NCBI RefSeq assembly: GCF_030546575.1
Contig: NZ_JAUOTN010000006.1
Coordinates: 1 to 64,000 of the forward strand
DNA length: 64,000 nucleotides
Reading direction: 5' to 3'
DNA from: Pontibacter coccineus
GTDB lineage: Bacteria > Bacteroidota > Bacteroidia > Cytophagales > Hymenobacteraceae
Below, one piece after another: positions 1 through 9,338 of this stretch. The notes below the pieces were generated by a model. The model was not told the DNA's origin, made no database searches, and saw nothing but the letters and a program-made list of their open reading frames with translations. The translations under genes and the position numbers were made by a program. Position 1 is the first letter of the stretch, and every line of letters starts with the position of its first letter.

Positions 1-1
1 G

Positions 2-75
2 CGGTCTGGACGGGACTCGAACCCGCGACCTCCGCCGTGACAGGGCGGCATTCTAACCAACTGAACTACCAGACC
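2..75 (-). tRNA. tRNA-Asp (anticodon GTC)
   Basis: Read on the minus strand, the sequence folds as a complete cloverleaf. The acceptor stem GGTCTGG pairs with CCAGACC, the D-loop contains AGTTGGTTAGAA, the anticodon loop is CTGTCAC with anticodon GTC, and the T arm carries GGTTCGAGTCC. The discriminator base is G, as expected for tRNA-Asp. The 3' CCA would lie at or beyond the window edge, where only the first C is visible. Confidence 0.96.
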
Positions 76-267
76 AAAGTGTTTTACATTAACGCTATCC
101 GTTAAAGTGTCACAAATGTAGACGGTAAATTTCGATTCTGCAAGAGCAGTGCTATATTTTACCCCTATATTTTTAGCCTGAAACCGTAAGTCGCTCAAAA
201 CCAAATATTCTTTTTTTGGAATGCAGGATAAATTTCGAATAATCGCTATTCCATATTCTGAAACTGT

Positions 268-275
268 TAAATTTG
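268..275 (+). promoter_or_regulatory. Bacteroidota -7 box upstream of accA
   Basis: TAAATTTG is an exact match to the TAnnTTTG -7 element of the Bacteroidota primary sigma factor. It lies about 25 bases before the accA start codon, which would give a very short leader. No convincing TTTG -33 element lies 19-21 bases further upstream, so this is half a promoter at best. Confidence 0.35.
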
Positions 276-299
276 TGATTCAATCAGCAATGAGGATTT

Positions 300-1250
300 A
301 TGCTTTTGGATTTTGAACAACCTATAGCGGCCCTGGAGGGCAAACTGCAGGAAATGAAAAAACTGGCCAGCGAAAGCCAGGTAGACGTTTCCGAAGCAGT
401 CAAAGCACTTGAAGAGAAGATAAAGACGCTTAAGAAGGAAACCTACGCCAACCTTACCCGCTGGCAGCGTGTGCAGCTTTCGCGCCACCCCGACAGACCG
501 TATACCTTAGACTATATTGCAGGCATCACTTCTAAGTTTGTGGAGCTGCACGGCGACCGTACCGTAAGCGATGACAAAGCGATGGTGGGCGGTTTTGGAG
601 ATATAGATGGCCGTAGCGTCATGTTTATCGGGCAGCAGAAAGGTCGCAACACCAAGCAGCGCCAGATGCGTAACTTCGGCATGGCCAATCCGGAAGGTTA
701 CCGCAAAGCACTTCGCCTGATGAAAATGGCGGAGAAGTTTGGTCGTCCTATTGTGACTTTCATCGACACGCCGGGCGCTTTTCCGGGTCTGGAGGCAGAG
801 GAGCGTGGACAGGGCGAGGCGATTGCCCGTAACCTGAAAGAGATGTTCATGCTGAAAGTGCCGGTGATCTGTATTATCATAGGAGAGGGTGCCTCAGGCG
901 GTGCGTTAGGTATAGCCATCGGTGACCGTGTGATGATGCTCGAGAACACCTGGTACTCGGTTATTTCACCTGAATCCTGTTCATCTATTTTATGGCGTAG
1001 CTGGAACTACAAAGAGCAGGCAGCCGAAGCCTTGAAGCTGACTGCAACCGACATGCTGCAGCATAAGTTAATTGACGGCATTATTAAGGAGCCACTGGGC
1101 GGAGCGCACACTGAGCCAGATAAAATGATGCGCGCCCTAAAGAAAGAGATCTGTAAAATGCTGGATGAGTTGGAAGGTATAGCGCCTGAAGATCGCATCA
1201 TGCAACGCATCGACAAGTTCTCTGCCATGGGCGTGGTACAGGAAAGCTAG
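300..1250 (+). CDS. accA: acetyl-CoA carboxylase carboxyltransferase subunit alpha
   Basis: The alpha subunit of the carboxyltransferase half of acetyl-CoA carboxylase. Together with AccD it moves the carboxyl group from biotin to acetyl-CoA, making malonyl-CoA for fatty acid synthesis in the cytoplasm. The 316-residue length matches the family (about 320). An N-terminal helical region (about residues 1-75) is followed by the crotonase-like fold with IDTPGAFPG and the glycine-rich [15 protein letters not shown] oxyanion region, then [10 protein letters not shown]. It is transcribed alone, and a terminator-like hairpin follows at about 1321. The ATG at 300 is preceded by a -7 box and no clear ribosome binding site, which is normal in this phylum. 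Confidence 0.97.
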   Translation: MLLDFEQPIAALEGKLQEMKKLASESQVDVSEAVKALEEKIKTLKKETYANLTRWQRVQLSRHPDRPYTLDYIAGITSKFVELHGDRTVSDDKAMVGGFGDIDGRSVMFIGQQKGRNTKQRQMRNFGMANPEGYRKALRLMKMAEKFGRPIVTFIDTPGAFPGLEAEERGQGEAIARNLKEMFMLKVPVICIIIGEGASGGALGIAIGDRVMMLENTWYSVISPESCSSILWRSWNYKEQAAEALKLTATDMLQHKLIDGIIKEPLGGAHTEPDKMMRALKKEICKMLDELEGIAPEDRIMQRIDKFSAMGVVQES

Positions 1251-1318
1251 TAAGTAATAAAGGAAGAAAGTTAGAGCCATAGCGAGCTACTTTCTAAGTT
1301 TCATTTCTTCAAAGATAC

Positions 1319-1362
1319 GAGAGGTGGTTAGGCATTTTGCTTGGCCACCTCTTATCGTTTTA
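1319..1362 (+). terminator. terminator downstream of accA
   Basis: GAGGTGG (1321) pairs with CCACCTC (1345-1351). The inner TTAGGC and GCTTGG extend the stem through G-U pairs around a short loop, and TTATCGTTTT follows. Confidence 0.6.
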
Positions 1363-1481
1363 CTAACTTTAGTCCCTAGGCTAATTAGTTAAACAAAGCC
1401 GAGTTTACTTACATAATCATAAGCGAGATGACCGCTTTTTTTAACTTTCCGCCTTTCTAACTTTTTAACATTGTAACTCAG

Positions 1482-2324
1482 ATGAAACTGCACGTAATTG
1501 ATACCGGGTACTTTAAACTGGATGGTGGCGCCATGTTTGGGGTTGTTCCCAAGTCGCTTTGGCAGCGTACGAACCCTGCTGATGAAAACAACTTATGTAC
1601 CTGGGCCATGCGCTGCCTGCTGATCGAAGACGGCAATCGACTTATTCTGATCGATAATGGCATTGGCGACAAGCAGGATGCAAAATTTTACAGCCACTAT
1701 TACCTGCACGGTGAAGCCACACTTGCCAAATCCCTGCATGCGGCGGGCTTTTCGCACCAGGATGTGACCGATGTTTTTCTGTCGCACCTCCATTTCGACC
1801 ATTGTGGAGGCGGCGTAAAGTATAAGAACAGCGACGGTGCCCTGGAACTGGTTTTCCCGAATGCCACCTACTGGTCCAATGCTGACCATTGGAAATGGGC
1901 CACCGAGCCGAATGCACGGGAGAAAGCTTCTTTCCTGAAAGAGAACATACTGCCCATGCAGGAAAGCGGGCACCTGAAGTTTGTAGATCCTTCTAAACCA
2001 TCTCCTTTCCCGCAATTCGACATTTTCTACGCTGACGGGCATACAGACAAGATGATGGTGCCGATCATCACCTACAAAAACCGCAAAGTGGCATTCATGG
2101 CTGATCTGCTGCCTTCCACGGGCCATATTCCGCTGCCCTATGTGATGGGCTACGACACACGCCCCCTGTTGACCATGGATGAGAAAGCCCGTTTTCTGAA
2201 GATGGCGGCTGACGAGCACTTTGTGCTATACCTGGAGCATGATGCCGTGAGTGAATGCTGCACCGTGCAGCACACCGAAAAAGGTATTCGTCTGGACTCA
2301 ACTTTTTCACTTAGCGAACTTTAA
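1482..2324 (+). CDS. MBL-fold metallo-hydrolase
   Basis: A 280-residue metallo-beta-lactamase-fold hydrolase. The zinc-binding motif HLHFDH is at residues 102-107 with CGGG behind it. Further ligands are probably the His in YADGHT, the Asp in FMADLLP and the His in YLEHDA, giving the usual dinuclear site. The closest known relatives are lactonase-like and quorum-quenching-type members, but the substrate cannot be told from sequence. No signal peptide is visible, so it should be cytoplasmic. Its stop codon overlaps the start of the patatin-like gene (TAATG), so the two are almost certainly co-transcribed and translationally coupled. Confidence 0.9.
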   Translation: MKLHVIDTGYFKLDGGAMFGVVPKSLWQRTNPADENNLCTWAMRCLLIEDGNRLILIDNGIGDKQDAKFYSHYYLHGEATLAKSLHAAGFSHQDVTDVFLSHLHFDHCGGGVKYKNSDGALELVFPNATYWSNADHWKWATEPNAREKASFLKENILPMQESGHLKFVDPSKPSPFPQFDIFYADGHTDKMMVPIITYKNRKVAFMADLLPSTGHIPLPYVMGYDTRPLLTMDEKARFLKMAADEHFVLYLEHDAVSECCTVQHTEKGIRLDSTFSLSEL

Positions 2325-3094
2325 TGAAGAAAATTGGGCTGGCGTTGTCAGGTGGCGCTGCCAGAGGAATAGCTCATTTAGGAGTACTCAAGGCATTTGA
2401 CGAGCTGGGTATAAAACCGGCTATACTTTCGGGAGTGAGCTCCGGGGCTATCGCTGCGGTGTTCTATGCTGCAGGCTATAGCCCGGATGAGATACTGCGC
2501 CTTATAAAAGAGCTGAAAATTTACCGCATCATGCGGCTGGCCATCGGGCAGGTGGGTATACTACACCTCGACGCAGTTGAGAAGCTATATTACCGCTACC
2601 TGGGTGAGCAGGCCACATTTGAAGGCTTGGACATACCGGTTATCATCGGAGCAACCGACATGCATGCGGGTGCCACCGTCAATTTCTCTAGCGGCGAACT
2701 GGTCAAACCGCTGATTGCTTCTTCTGCAGTTCCCATACTGTACAGGCCTGTGCTATACCAGGGTATGTTACTAAACGACGGCGGACTGCTCGACAACCTC
2801 CCGGCTGAGGCATTGATAGGGAAGTGTGAAGTCATAATGGGAGTGCATAGCAACCCACTGAACCATGATGCACGCATCACCAGCCTGCGGAGTATGATAG
2901 AGCGAACGGCGCACCTGGCTATTAATAACAATGTGCAGTTACGCCGTCACCTATCCGATTTTTTTATAGAGCCACCCGAGCTAAAGCATTACAGACTGAT
3001 GAGTTTTAGTAAGGCGGATGCGCTCTTTGACATTGGCTATACCTACACCATGAGCATAAAGAAGGAGTTGTTGCAGGCAGCTAACATAAGTTAG
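2324..3094 (+). CDS. patatin-like phospholipase family protein
   Basis: A 256-residue patatin/RssA-type lipid hydrolase. The oxyanion motif SGGAARG is at residues 9-15, the nucleophile elbow GVSSG is at residues 37-41 (Ser39), and the catalytic Asp lies in NDGGLLDN. The Ser-Asp dyad is therefore intact. The protein has no signal peptide and is close in size to the cytoplasmic bacterial patatins of the RssA/YlbK group. It starts inside the stop codon of the upstream MBL hydrolase. The two may act on the same lipid-type or ester substrate, but this is inference. Confidence 0.93.
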   Translation: MKKIGLALSGGAARGIAHLGVLKAFDELGIKPAILSGVSSGAIAAVFYAAGYSPDEILRLIKELKIYRIMRLAIGQVGILHLDAVEKLYYRYLGEQATFEGLDIPVIIGATDMHAGATVNFSSGELVKPLIASSAVPILYRPVLYQGMLLNDGGLLDNLPAEALIGKCEVIMGVHSNPLNHDARITSLRSMIERTAHLAINNNVQLRRHLSDFFIEPPELKHYRLMSFSKADALFDIGYTYTMSIKKELLQAANIS

Positions 3095-3194
3095 AACAAT
3101 TCAGCGAAAAATATTTCTTTATCTAATGTTATTTTGATAATATTAGGAAGATAAATATCAATCTATTTTTCGTTTTGCCCGTAAAGACCTGCAT

Positions 3195-3863
3195 ATGCAA
3201 TCCTACTCTACTATGCTACAACGCACCTTTACCCTTATTGTAGCCCTATTTTTTTTATCTGTTTGTTCACTTAGGGCCCAGGAAAACGAAAGCTCGCTCA
3301 TCAGAGCTAAAATCAAGCATGGCTCTCTATTGTTGGGCGGTAACCTCCAGGGGAGTTACCAGGTCACGTCCAGCGAATTAAACAGCACAGGTCAAAAGGT
3401 TGATGGGCGCCGCATCGATTTTAATTTGCGCAGTAAGAACGGTTATTTTGTTCTCGAAGATTTGGCAGTGGGGCTCGACCTGAGTGTGCTGCACCAGAGT
3501 AACAAGCTTACTAGTGTGTCAGATAGGGTAAGCGAGCCACGAAGGGAGACGTTTGTGATGGCGGGGCCTTTCCTTCGCTATTATATGCTCAATGGCGTCT
3601 TCGGCGAGCTAACTATGTTGGCGGGTCTTCATAATTTCAATGACGTTGATCAGAAGTACAAATCCTTGGAAGGTGGCGTAGGACTGGGCTATGCGTTTTT
3701 CCTCAACAGGCAGTTTTCTTTGGAGCCGGTGCTCTCTATGCGTTATTTCCGCAAGGTAGACCGGGACGGAAGGGCTTATAGCGAATTTGGTCCGATGATC
3801 GGCTTCGGATTACAAGCCTACTTACTGCGCCAGAAATCCCATGTGATCAAACGCGCCCTCTAG
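3195..3863 (+). CDS. secreted outer-membrane beta-barrel-like protein
   Basis: A 222-residue protein with a clear signal peptide: hydrophobic FTLIVALFFLSVCSLRAQ, with cleavage near residues 28-30. The mature part alternates short beta-strand-like segments rich in Gly, Tyr and Phe (GSLLLGGNLQGSYQV, FLRYYMLNG, GVGLGYAFFLNRQFSLEPVLSMRYF) and ends close to the C-terminus with an aromatic strand. This pattern fits small eight-stranded Bacteroidota outer-membrane barrels. No specific function can be given. An in-frame ATG six codons downstream is an alternative start. It stands alone and is followed by a strong terminator. Confidence 0.75.
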   Translation: MQSYSTMLQRTFTLIVALFFLSVCSLRAQENESSLIRAKIKHGSLLLGGNLQGSYQVTSSELNSTGQKVDGRRIDFNLRSKNGYFVLEDLAVGLDLSVLHQSNKLTSVSDRVSEPRRETFVMAGPFLRYYMLNGVFGELTMLAGLHNFNDVDQKYKSLEGGVGLGYAFFLNRQFSLEPVLSMRYFRKVDRDGRAYSEFGPMIGFGLQAYLLRQKSHVIKRAL

Positions 3864-3898
3864 GGTTCTGATTTAACAAAGAATATACTATATTTGAA

Positions 3899-3944
3899 AT
3901 GCTAATCCTGACTCTCTGATTGAGTCAAGGATTAGCATTTTTTT
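3899..3944 (+). terminator. Rho-independent terminator
   Basis: GCTAATCCT (3901) with GACTC pairs with GAGTC and AGGATTAGC around a TCTGAT loop, and a run of seven T follows. It ends the barrel-protein transcript and lies only 12-20 bases before the next start codon. Confidence 0.88.
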
Positions 3945-3955
3945 ATAGCCTTTTT

Positions 3956-4507
3956 ATGTTAGCAAAAGCAATTTCAAAACTTATCTTCAAACTAGCAGGC
4001 TGGAAGTTAAATGGCAACCTGGCGCCCGACCAGCGGCGTTGCGTCATGGTGGCCGCTCCTCACACCAGCAACTGGGATTTCATTTTCGCCCGCGCCGCCT
4101 TTTACATGATGGAGGCCCCCATACGGTTCACGATTAAGAAGGAGTTTATGCGGTTTCCTTTTAGCGGTCTTCTTAAATCGATGGGCGCCTTGCCTGTCGA
4201 CCGCTCCAAAAATACCCGCATGGTAGACGCCATGATCAAGATCATCAAGGAAACACCTGGTGATATGTGTGTGCTCGTAACACCGGAAGGAACCCGGAAA
4301 TATCAACCGCGCTGGCGGCTTGGTTTTTACCATGTGGCCATCGGTGCCGGTGTACCTATTGTGCTTGGCTATGTCGATTATGCGAGGAAGGAGGCAGGTA
4401 TAGGGCCTTCTATTTACCCGACGGGCGATGTGGAGGCTGATCTGGAAAAGATCAAAGCTTACTACCGCACCAAGCAAGGCAAGTTCCCGGAGAATGGTGT
4501 ATTGTAG
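3956..4507 (+). CDS. PlsC-like 1-acylglycerol-3-phosphate acyltransferase family protein
   Basis: A 183-residue lysophospholipid acyltransferase-type protein. The catalytic H-x4-D block appears as APHTSNWDF, followed by FTIKKEFMRFPFSGLLKSMGALPVDR (acceptor site) and the TPEGTRK block that binds the acyl donor phosphate. It probably transfers an acyl chain to a lysolipid at the inner membrane. The ATG at 3956 is preferred over an upstream in-frame TTG, because the TTG lies inside the terminator hairpin of the preceding gene. The exact substrate (lysophosphatidate or another lysolipid such as an aminolipid) is open. Confidence 0.88.
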   Translation: MLAKAISKLIFKLAGWKLNGNLAPDQRRCVMVAAPHTSNWDFIFARAAFYMMEAPIRFTIKKEFMRFPFSGLLKSMGALPVDRSKNTRMVDAMIKIIKETPGDMCVLVTPEGTRKYQPRWRLGFYHVAIGAGVPIVLGYVDYARKEAGIGPSIYPTGDVEADLEKIKAYYRTKQGKFPENGVL

Positions 4508-4538
4508 TGCACTCGATTTTAAAGACATTAATTCTCAA

Positions 4539-4886
4539 ATGGATATAGAAAAATTAAGAGCCTTCTGCCTTAGCCTGCAAGGTGTAACGGAAGACGTGAA
4601 GTGGGGACATGACCTTTGTTTCCTGATCGGGGGCAAAATGTTCTGCGTCACAAGTCTGGAGGGCGATCCAAGCATTTCCTTTAAGGTGCCAGATGCTGAT
4701 TATGATGAACTGTCGACCTCAGCAGGTATCATACCGGCACCTTACATGGCCCGTAATAAATGGGTACAGGTACAGTCCTGGGACAGGCTGACTGAGCAAG
4801 AGTGGGAAAGTTATGTTAAGCAATCTTATACAATCGTCAAGTCGAAGCTGACAAAGAAGCTGCAAAAGGAGATTGAAGCCTTATAG
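4539..4886 (+). CDS. MmcQ/YjbR family DNA-binding-fold protein (first copy)
   Basis: A 115-residue cytoplasmic protein of the YjbR/CyaY-like fold. Family hallmarks are VKWGHDLCFLIGGKMFCV near the N-terminus, SFKV, and the C-terminal ESYVKQSYTIVKSKLTKK helix. Members are annotated as MmcQ-like DNA-binding proteins, but their role is unknown. The reading frame is open further upstream, but the MDIEKLRAFC start at 4539 matches the family's N-terminus. The gap to the acyltransferase is 31 bases, so the pair is probably one transcript. A second, diverged family member lies at 44826-45170. Confidence 0.88.
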   Translation: MDIEKLRAFCLSLQGVTEDVKWGHDLCFLIGGKMFCVTSLEGDPSISFKVPDADYDELSTSAGIIPAPYMARNKWVQVQSWDRLTEQEWESYVKQSYTIVKSKLTKKLQKEIEAL

Positions 4887-4914
4887 GTATAGCGTGCTTG
4901 TGGGCTGATATATG

Positions 4915-4929
4915 AGGTATAGGTATAGG
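4915..4929 (+). repeat. tandem GGTATA units of the over-represented motif
   Basis: AGGTATAGGTATAGG carries two head-to-tail copies of the GGTATA word in the 219-base gap between the YjbR gene and smc. More copies in the same gap lie near 4883, 4978, 4989 and 5091. See the finding on the over-represented GGTATAG word. Confidence 0.7.
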
Positions 4930-5051
4930 GTGCTTTCTTTAAAAACCAGTTTCAGTAAGCAGTTGGTGCCGGGCTAAGGTATAGCACAGGTATAACTCAG
5001 CTTTTGAATCTTCTGATGTTTTCTCAGCTATTCACGCTAAGTACACAAAAC

Positions 5052-5086
5052 AAAGGAGCCGCTTTAGACAAGCGGCTCCTTTTATT
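5052..5086. terminator. bidirectional terminator between yjbR-like gene and smc
   Basis: A perfect 13-base-pair stem (AAAGGAGCCGCTT with its complement) has a five-base loop. T-rich sequence follows on the plus strand, and the complementary A-rich flank gives U-rich RNA on the minus strand. It sits between two convergent genes and can serve both. Confidence 0.88.
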
Positions 5087-5105
5087 TTTCAGGTATAACC
5101 AATAG

Positions 5106-8100
5106 CTAAGCGATCTGCCTCAAGTCTACAGGTATAACCCTGGATATACCAGCCTCGATCATAGTGATGCCGTACATCACGTCCGTAGAGGCCATCGTGC
5201 GCTTGTTGTGTGTTACCACAATGAACTGCGACTCGTTCGAGAAGGTGCGGATGATGTTGTTGAACTTGTCGATATTCGCATCATCCAGAGGCGCATCTAC
5301 CTCGTCGAAAATACAGAACGGTGCTGGCTTGAGCAGGTAGATGGCAAAGAGGAGGGAGATGGCCGTCAGAGTCTTCTCACCGCCTGACAGCTGGTTGATG
5401 GTCAGCGGTCGTTTGCCCTTCGGCTGCGCCATGATCTCGATACGCGACTCCAGCGGGTTCTTTGGATCGGTCAGCACCAGGTCGCAGTTATCTTCTTCGG
5501 TGAACAGGCTGCGGAACACGCGAATAAAGTTCTGCTTGATCTCGTTAAAGGAAGACAAGAACTTTTCCTTCGCCACAGTATCGATCTCGTTAATGGTATC
5601 GATCAGCGCATTCTTGGCATTCACCAGGTCGTCACGCTGCTCTGTGATAAACCTGTTGCGCTCTTCGATCTCGGTATAGGCTTCGGCAGCCATGGCATTG
5701 ACCGGGCCCATTCTATCCAGCGCTGTCCTGATCTCGCTGATGTTCTTGTTCAACTCTTCGTTGCTCAGCTGAAATAGCCCATCGTGCTCCAACTCAGGTA
5801 TAGGTTGCTCCAGTTCTTCGGTAGCAATGTTAAACTCTGCTCCCAAACGTTCCTGCACCGACACAAGCTTGATGCGTGTATCGTTGATGGTCTGTTGCAT
5901 CCGCATCAGGAGTTCATCGGCATTCTGGCGCTTGCGCTGCAGTTCCCGAATGGTTTTGTCTTTCTCGTCCAGTTCGCCACGCAGGCTGAAGTATCTCTTT
6001 TCTACTTCCTCTAACTCGTAGCCGAATTCACGACGGGCTTCCACCATGGCTTGAACCAAGGCTTCATTTTCTTCAATGAAATCCTTTGCCTCAACCGTTT
6101 CCTCCTCAGACTTCTGCATTTCCTGACGAAGGCCTTCGATACGCTCCTGGTTCGTTTCTACCGTCTTCTGCTTGTAGGTGATCTCCTGCTGTAGGGAGCC
6201 AAAGCGGTTTTTGAGCTGATGAAACTGAATGTTCTCCTGGTTATACATACCCGAAATCACCGTGATCTGCTCTTGCTGCAGGTTGATCTGCGACGAAAGA
6301 ACTGCCAGTTGCTCCTCCAGCTGCTTCAGCTCCTGCATGTCTTCCTCCGCCTGAGGCGATACCTGCTGACTCTGCACGTATAGATCGTCGAGGCGCTGCT
6401 GGAGTTCCTGCTGCTTCTGAACGAAGTTTTTGCTGTTCTGCTGGTGCTGCTCGTTTCTGATGCGGACCGTGAGCAGATCCTGCTGGAGTTTGGCAACTTC
6501 TTTTTCCAATTGCTTGATCGCCTCTTTTTGGGATTCGCTGCGGTAACTGAGCAAAATCTGCTGCTGTGCGTTAATGCGGCTTTGCATCAAATCCACTTCC
6601 TGCTGCAGCTGCTCCAACTCTTCGGCCAGCTGCTCCAGGTTTTGCTTACGCCCCAGGCGACTGCCATCAAATAGACCCACGGACCCTCCTGATAAGCTGA
6701 GAGGCTTCTTGATAGCGGAGCCGTCTTTCAGGATGATCGTGCGGTAATCCTCTGTTGAAAAATCCTCTTCGCTTTCATCGCTGATGTACACGTTGCGCAG
6801 CATGTACTTAAGGAGACTGCTGTATTTTTTATCTGCTTTTACTACTTCAAATGCCGCTTTCAGAGCTCCATCACTGAACGTAGCCGTCGGCTCCAGTTCT
6901 TCAATCTCGGAAAGGATGATAAAGTTTGCACGACCCTTGTTGTGCTGCTTAAGCAGGGCAATGGCATCCACAGCATCTTGTAGTTCCTCTGCCACAAAGA
7001 AGTTCATGTAGGGCTCGAGGTAACTTTCGATAAGCGACTTATACTCAGGCTCACATACAATAATGTCAGATAGGAGAGGAGCCGGTTTGGTCCAGTCGTC
7101 TGACTGCGCCAGGTACTTGATCGCCTCCGGAAAACCTTCCATGTTCTCAACCAAGGATTTGGTGAGACTGTATTGGTTTTGGCGTGCGTCACGCTTTCGG
7201 TTGAGCGCTATCAGCTGTTCCTTCAGGCCCTCAATGTCGGCTTCTGTTTTCTCCACGTTCTGCAGCAGCGACTCTTCCTTTGCTTGCAGACTCACCAGGG
7301 TAGCGGTCTTATCTTCGAGCTCAGCCTGTGCCTCATGCAGTTGTTCCTGCAGTACGGCCGCATCCTCGTCTGCTGTCAATTGTTGCTGCCTGATTTGCTC
7401 CAGGTCCTGTGTCAGGTTTTGGATCTGTACCTGACTGATCTCAAGGGATTTGTTCAGTTGAAATACGGCATTCTGCTTGCTGCGCTGTTCCTGTGACAAC
7501 TCCTGGAAAGCTTCCTGCAAACTCAACTTCTGCTCGTTAGCCTCCTGCAGTTGCTCTTTAAAGGCGTTCACCTGGTCTTCGGCACCTGCAAAGCTATCCT
7601 GTACCTGCATCAGTTCGTCACGCAGCTCCACAATGCTTTCCTGGGTGTGCTCCAGGTTTGCGGTATCCTGACTGATTTGCTGGCGCAATTGCGTCATGCG
7701 CTCCTTCAGGAAGTTGCTGCGTTCTGATTTCAGTTTAATATCATTCTCCAGCTGGCGCAATTTGGCAGTCTGCACCTGCATGGTTTTCTGCATCTCGGCC
7801 AGCTGCTCCTGCGTCAGGTTAAGCTCTGATTTCTGATCGGCAATGGCGTCTTCAGCTTCTGTTACCGCCAGCACATAATTTTCTTTCAGTTCGGTTTCGC
7901 GCTGCACATCCTGCTCCAGTCGCTCCAGCGTTTGCTGGTACTGGTTGATGTTGCGACGGGCAAACTCCAGGCTGAATTTCTTATAGTCAGCTTTTAGCTG
8001 GAAGTACTTAATCGCCTGTTTAGCTTGCCGCTCCAGCGTCTTCATATTCTTGCCGATCTCGAAGAGCACGTCTTCAACACGCTCCAGGTCGGCATCGGTT

Positions 8101-8648
8101 TCTTCCAGTTTCTTCAGCGTTTGCTTTTTGCGCACCCTGAACTTAGAGATACCGGCAGCCTCTTCGAAGAGTAATCGTCGAGAGTTTTCTTTATCGTTGA
8201 GGATCTCGTCCACCATCTTGAGCTCAATGATGGCATAACTATCTGAGCCTATACCTGTGTCGAGGAAGAGTTCGTTGATGTCCTTCAGTCGGCAGGTCAC
8301 ACCGTTGAGCATGTACTCGCTGTCGCCATTACGGTAGTATTTGCGCGTAACGGTTACCTGCGAGTACTCGGTGGGGAGGATGCCTTTGTTGTTGTCGAAG
8401 GTAATGGACACTTCGGCCATCTGCACCGGCTTGCGGGTTTTGGAGCCGTTGAAGATCACATTCTCCATTTTGTCGGAGCGCAGATTGCGAGTCTTTTGCT
8501 CGCCCAGTACCCAGCGGATGGCATCCACGATGTTGGACTTGCCGCAGCCGTTCGGGCCAACTATACCTGTGATACCTTCATCAAAATTGATGACAACGCG
8601 GTCACCGAAACTCTTGAATCCTTTAATCTCTAATCTTGATACTTGCAT
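5106..8648 (-). CDS. smc: chromosome segregation protein SMC
   Basis: The SMC ATPase (1180 residues, the usual length) that works with ScpA and ScpB to compact and segregate the chromosome. The N-terminal ATPase half has Walker A GPNGCGKSN at residues 31-39. A long coiled coil follows, rich in Gln and Glu. The hinge domain lies at about 495-690, ending in the glycine-rich SGGSVGLFDGSRLGRK stretch. A second coiled coil leads to the C-terminal half with the ABC signature LSGGEKTLTA, Walker B and D-loop FCIFDEVDAPLDDAN, and the H-loop VVTHNK. No scp genes lie beside it. It is a single-gene unit read towards a bidirectional terminator. Confidence 0.98.
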   Translation of the reverse strand: MQVSRLEIKGFKSFGDRVVINFDEGITGIVGPNGCGKSNIVDAIRWVLGEQKTRNLRSDKMENVIFNGSKTRKPVQMAEVSITFDNNKGILPTEYSQVTVTRKYYRNGDSEYMLNGVTCRLKDINELFLDTGIGSDSYAIIELKMVDEILNDKENSRRLLFEEAAGISKFRVRKKQTLKKLEETDADLERVEDVLFEIGKNMKTLERQAKQAIKYFQLKADYKKFSLEFARRNINQYQQTLERLEQDVQRETELKENYVLAVTEAEDAIADQKSELNLTQEQLAEMQKTMQVQTAKLRQLENDIKLKSERSNFLKERMTQLRQQISQDTANLEHTQESIVELRDELMQVQDSFAGAEDQVNAFKEQLQEANEQKLSLQEAFQELSQEQRSKQNAVFQLNKSLEISQVQIQNLTQDLEQIRQQQLTADEDAAVLQEQLHEAQAELEDKTATLVSLQAKEESLLQNVEKTEADIEGLKEQLIALNRKRDARQNQYSLTKSLVENMEGFPEAIKYLAQSDDWTKPAPLLSDIIVCEPEYKSLIESYLEPYMNFFVAEELQDAVDAIALLKQHNKGRANFIILSEIEELEPTATFSDGALKAAFEVVKADKKYSSLLKYMLRNVYISDESEEDFSTEDYRTIILKDGSAIKKPLSLSGGSVGLFDGSRLGRKQNLEQLAEELEQLQQEVDLMQSRINAQQQILLSYRSESQKEAIKQLEKEVAKLQQDLLTVRIRNEQHQQNSKNFVQKQQELQQRLDDLYVQSQQVSPQAEEDMQELKQLEEQLAVLSSQINLQQEQITVISGMYNQENIQFHQLKNRFGSLQQEITYKQKTVETNQERIEGLRQEMQKSEEETVEAKDFIEENEALVQAMVEARREFGYELEEVEKRYFSLRGELDEKDKTIRELQRKRQNADELLMRMQQTINDTRIKLVSVQERLGAEFNIATEELEQPIPELEHDGLFQLSNEELNKNISEIRTALDRMGPVNAMAAEAYTEIEERNRFITEQRDDLVNAKNALIDTINEIDTVAKEKFLSSFNEIKQNFIRVFRSLFTEEDNCDLVLTDPKNPLESRIEIMAQPKGKRPLTINQLSGGEKTLTAISLLFAIYLLKPAPFCIFDEVDAPLDDANIDKFNNIIRTFSNESQFIVVTHNKRTMASTDVMYGITMIEAGISRVIPVDLRQIA

Positions 8649-8789
8649 TCGCGTCAGCGGAATCTATTCAAACCAAACTCAAAAATAAGACTAATTTGTT
8701 TACCATGTCACAAGGGGCTAGTATAAATATGCAGGAGGGATGCGGGTGAAATACATTAATTCTGGTATATTTGATAAGAGACCAAGCAC

Positions 8790-9338
8790 ATGGAAGATTT
8801 TAAACTGATCCTGTACATACTGGCTATTGTGGCCTACTTTATTTATACGGCCTGGCGCAAAGCCTTCAAGACACCGGACGAAGATGGCAGACCTCCGGCC
8901 CCGAAGGAGCGACCCGTGCAGGAGCGTCCGACGCCAAGGCCTGTACCTACCACCTCGTCACAGCCCCGACAGCAAAGACCGATGGCACCAGCTACTTCGT
9001 TTGAGGATATTCTGCGCGAGATGCAGAGTAAAATGGAGCGGGCAAATGAGCAGCATAAAGCCCCTGTAGAGCAGCCGAAACCAGTCCTGCAACCAATCTC
9101 GAAGCCGGTTAGCAAAGAGCGTATACCTAATCGTGCGCTCTCGTTAGAAAATCCTGAACAAGCCCGTCTCTATAAACAGCAAAGGAAGGAACGACTGGCC
9201 GCTGCCGATGCCCTCTATGAGTCAAAGAAGCAAGAACGGAGGGTAGTTCCGAATGTTTATGGGGAGTTGCTGCATAATCCACAGTCTATTCGCCAGGCCT
9301 TCATTTTTTCAGAAATTTTTAACAGGAAACAGTACTAG
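8790..9338 (+). CDS. hypothetical membrane-anchored protein, proline/glutamine-rich
   Basis: A 182-residue protein that I do not recognise beyond its resemblance to short, poorly conserved Cytophagales proteins. One hydrophobic helix at residues 5-21 (ILYILAIVAYFIYTAWR) with a short acidic N-terminus looks like a signal anchor. A Pro/Gln/Arg-rich disordered stretch (about 30-75) and a charged region follow, and it ends with ENPEQARLYKQQRKERLAAAD and FIFSEIFNRKQY. The conserved-looking C-terminus, with an N-terminal anchor facing the cytoplasm, suggests a scaffold role, but nothing more can be said. It is divergent from smc. Confidence 0.7.
   Translation: MEDFKLILYILAIVAYFIYTAWRKAFKTPDEDGRPPAPKERPVQERPTPRPVPTTSSQPRQQRPMAPATSFEDILREMQSKMERANEQHKAPVEQPKPVLQPISKPVSKERIPNRALSLENPEQARLYKQQRKERLAAADALYESKKQERRVVPNVYGELLHNPQSIRQAFIFSEIFNRKQY

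Noticed and set aside
3920..3955. An upstream TTG start for the PlsC-like acyltransferase
   Set aside because: The TTG is within the terminator hairpin of the preceding gene and would add residues that are not family-like. The ATG at 3956 is a better start.
4915..4929. CRISPR repeat or phase-variable tract
   Set aside because: The GGTATA units are two or three copies at most and spread widely across the window, with no spacer-repeat array and no cas genes.
5106..8648. Several open frames on the plus strand inside smc
   Set aside because: They are shadow frames caused by the Gln/Glu-rich coiled-coil codons, with low-complexity Cys/Ser/Leu translations.
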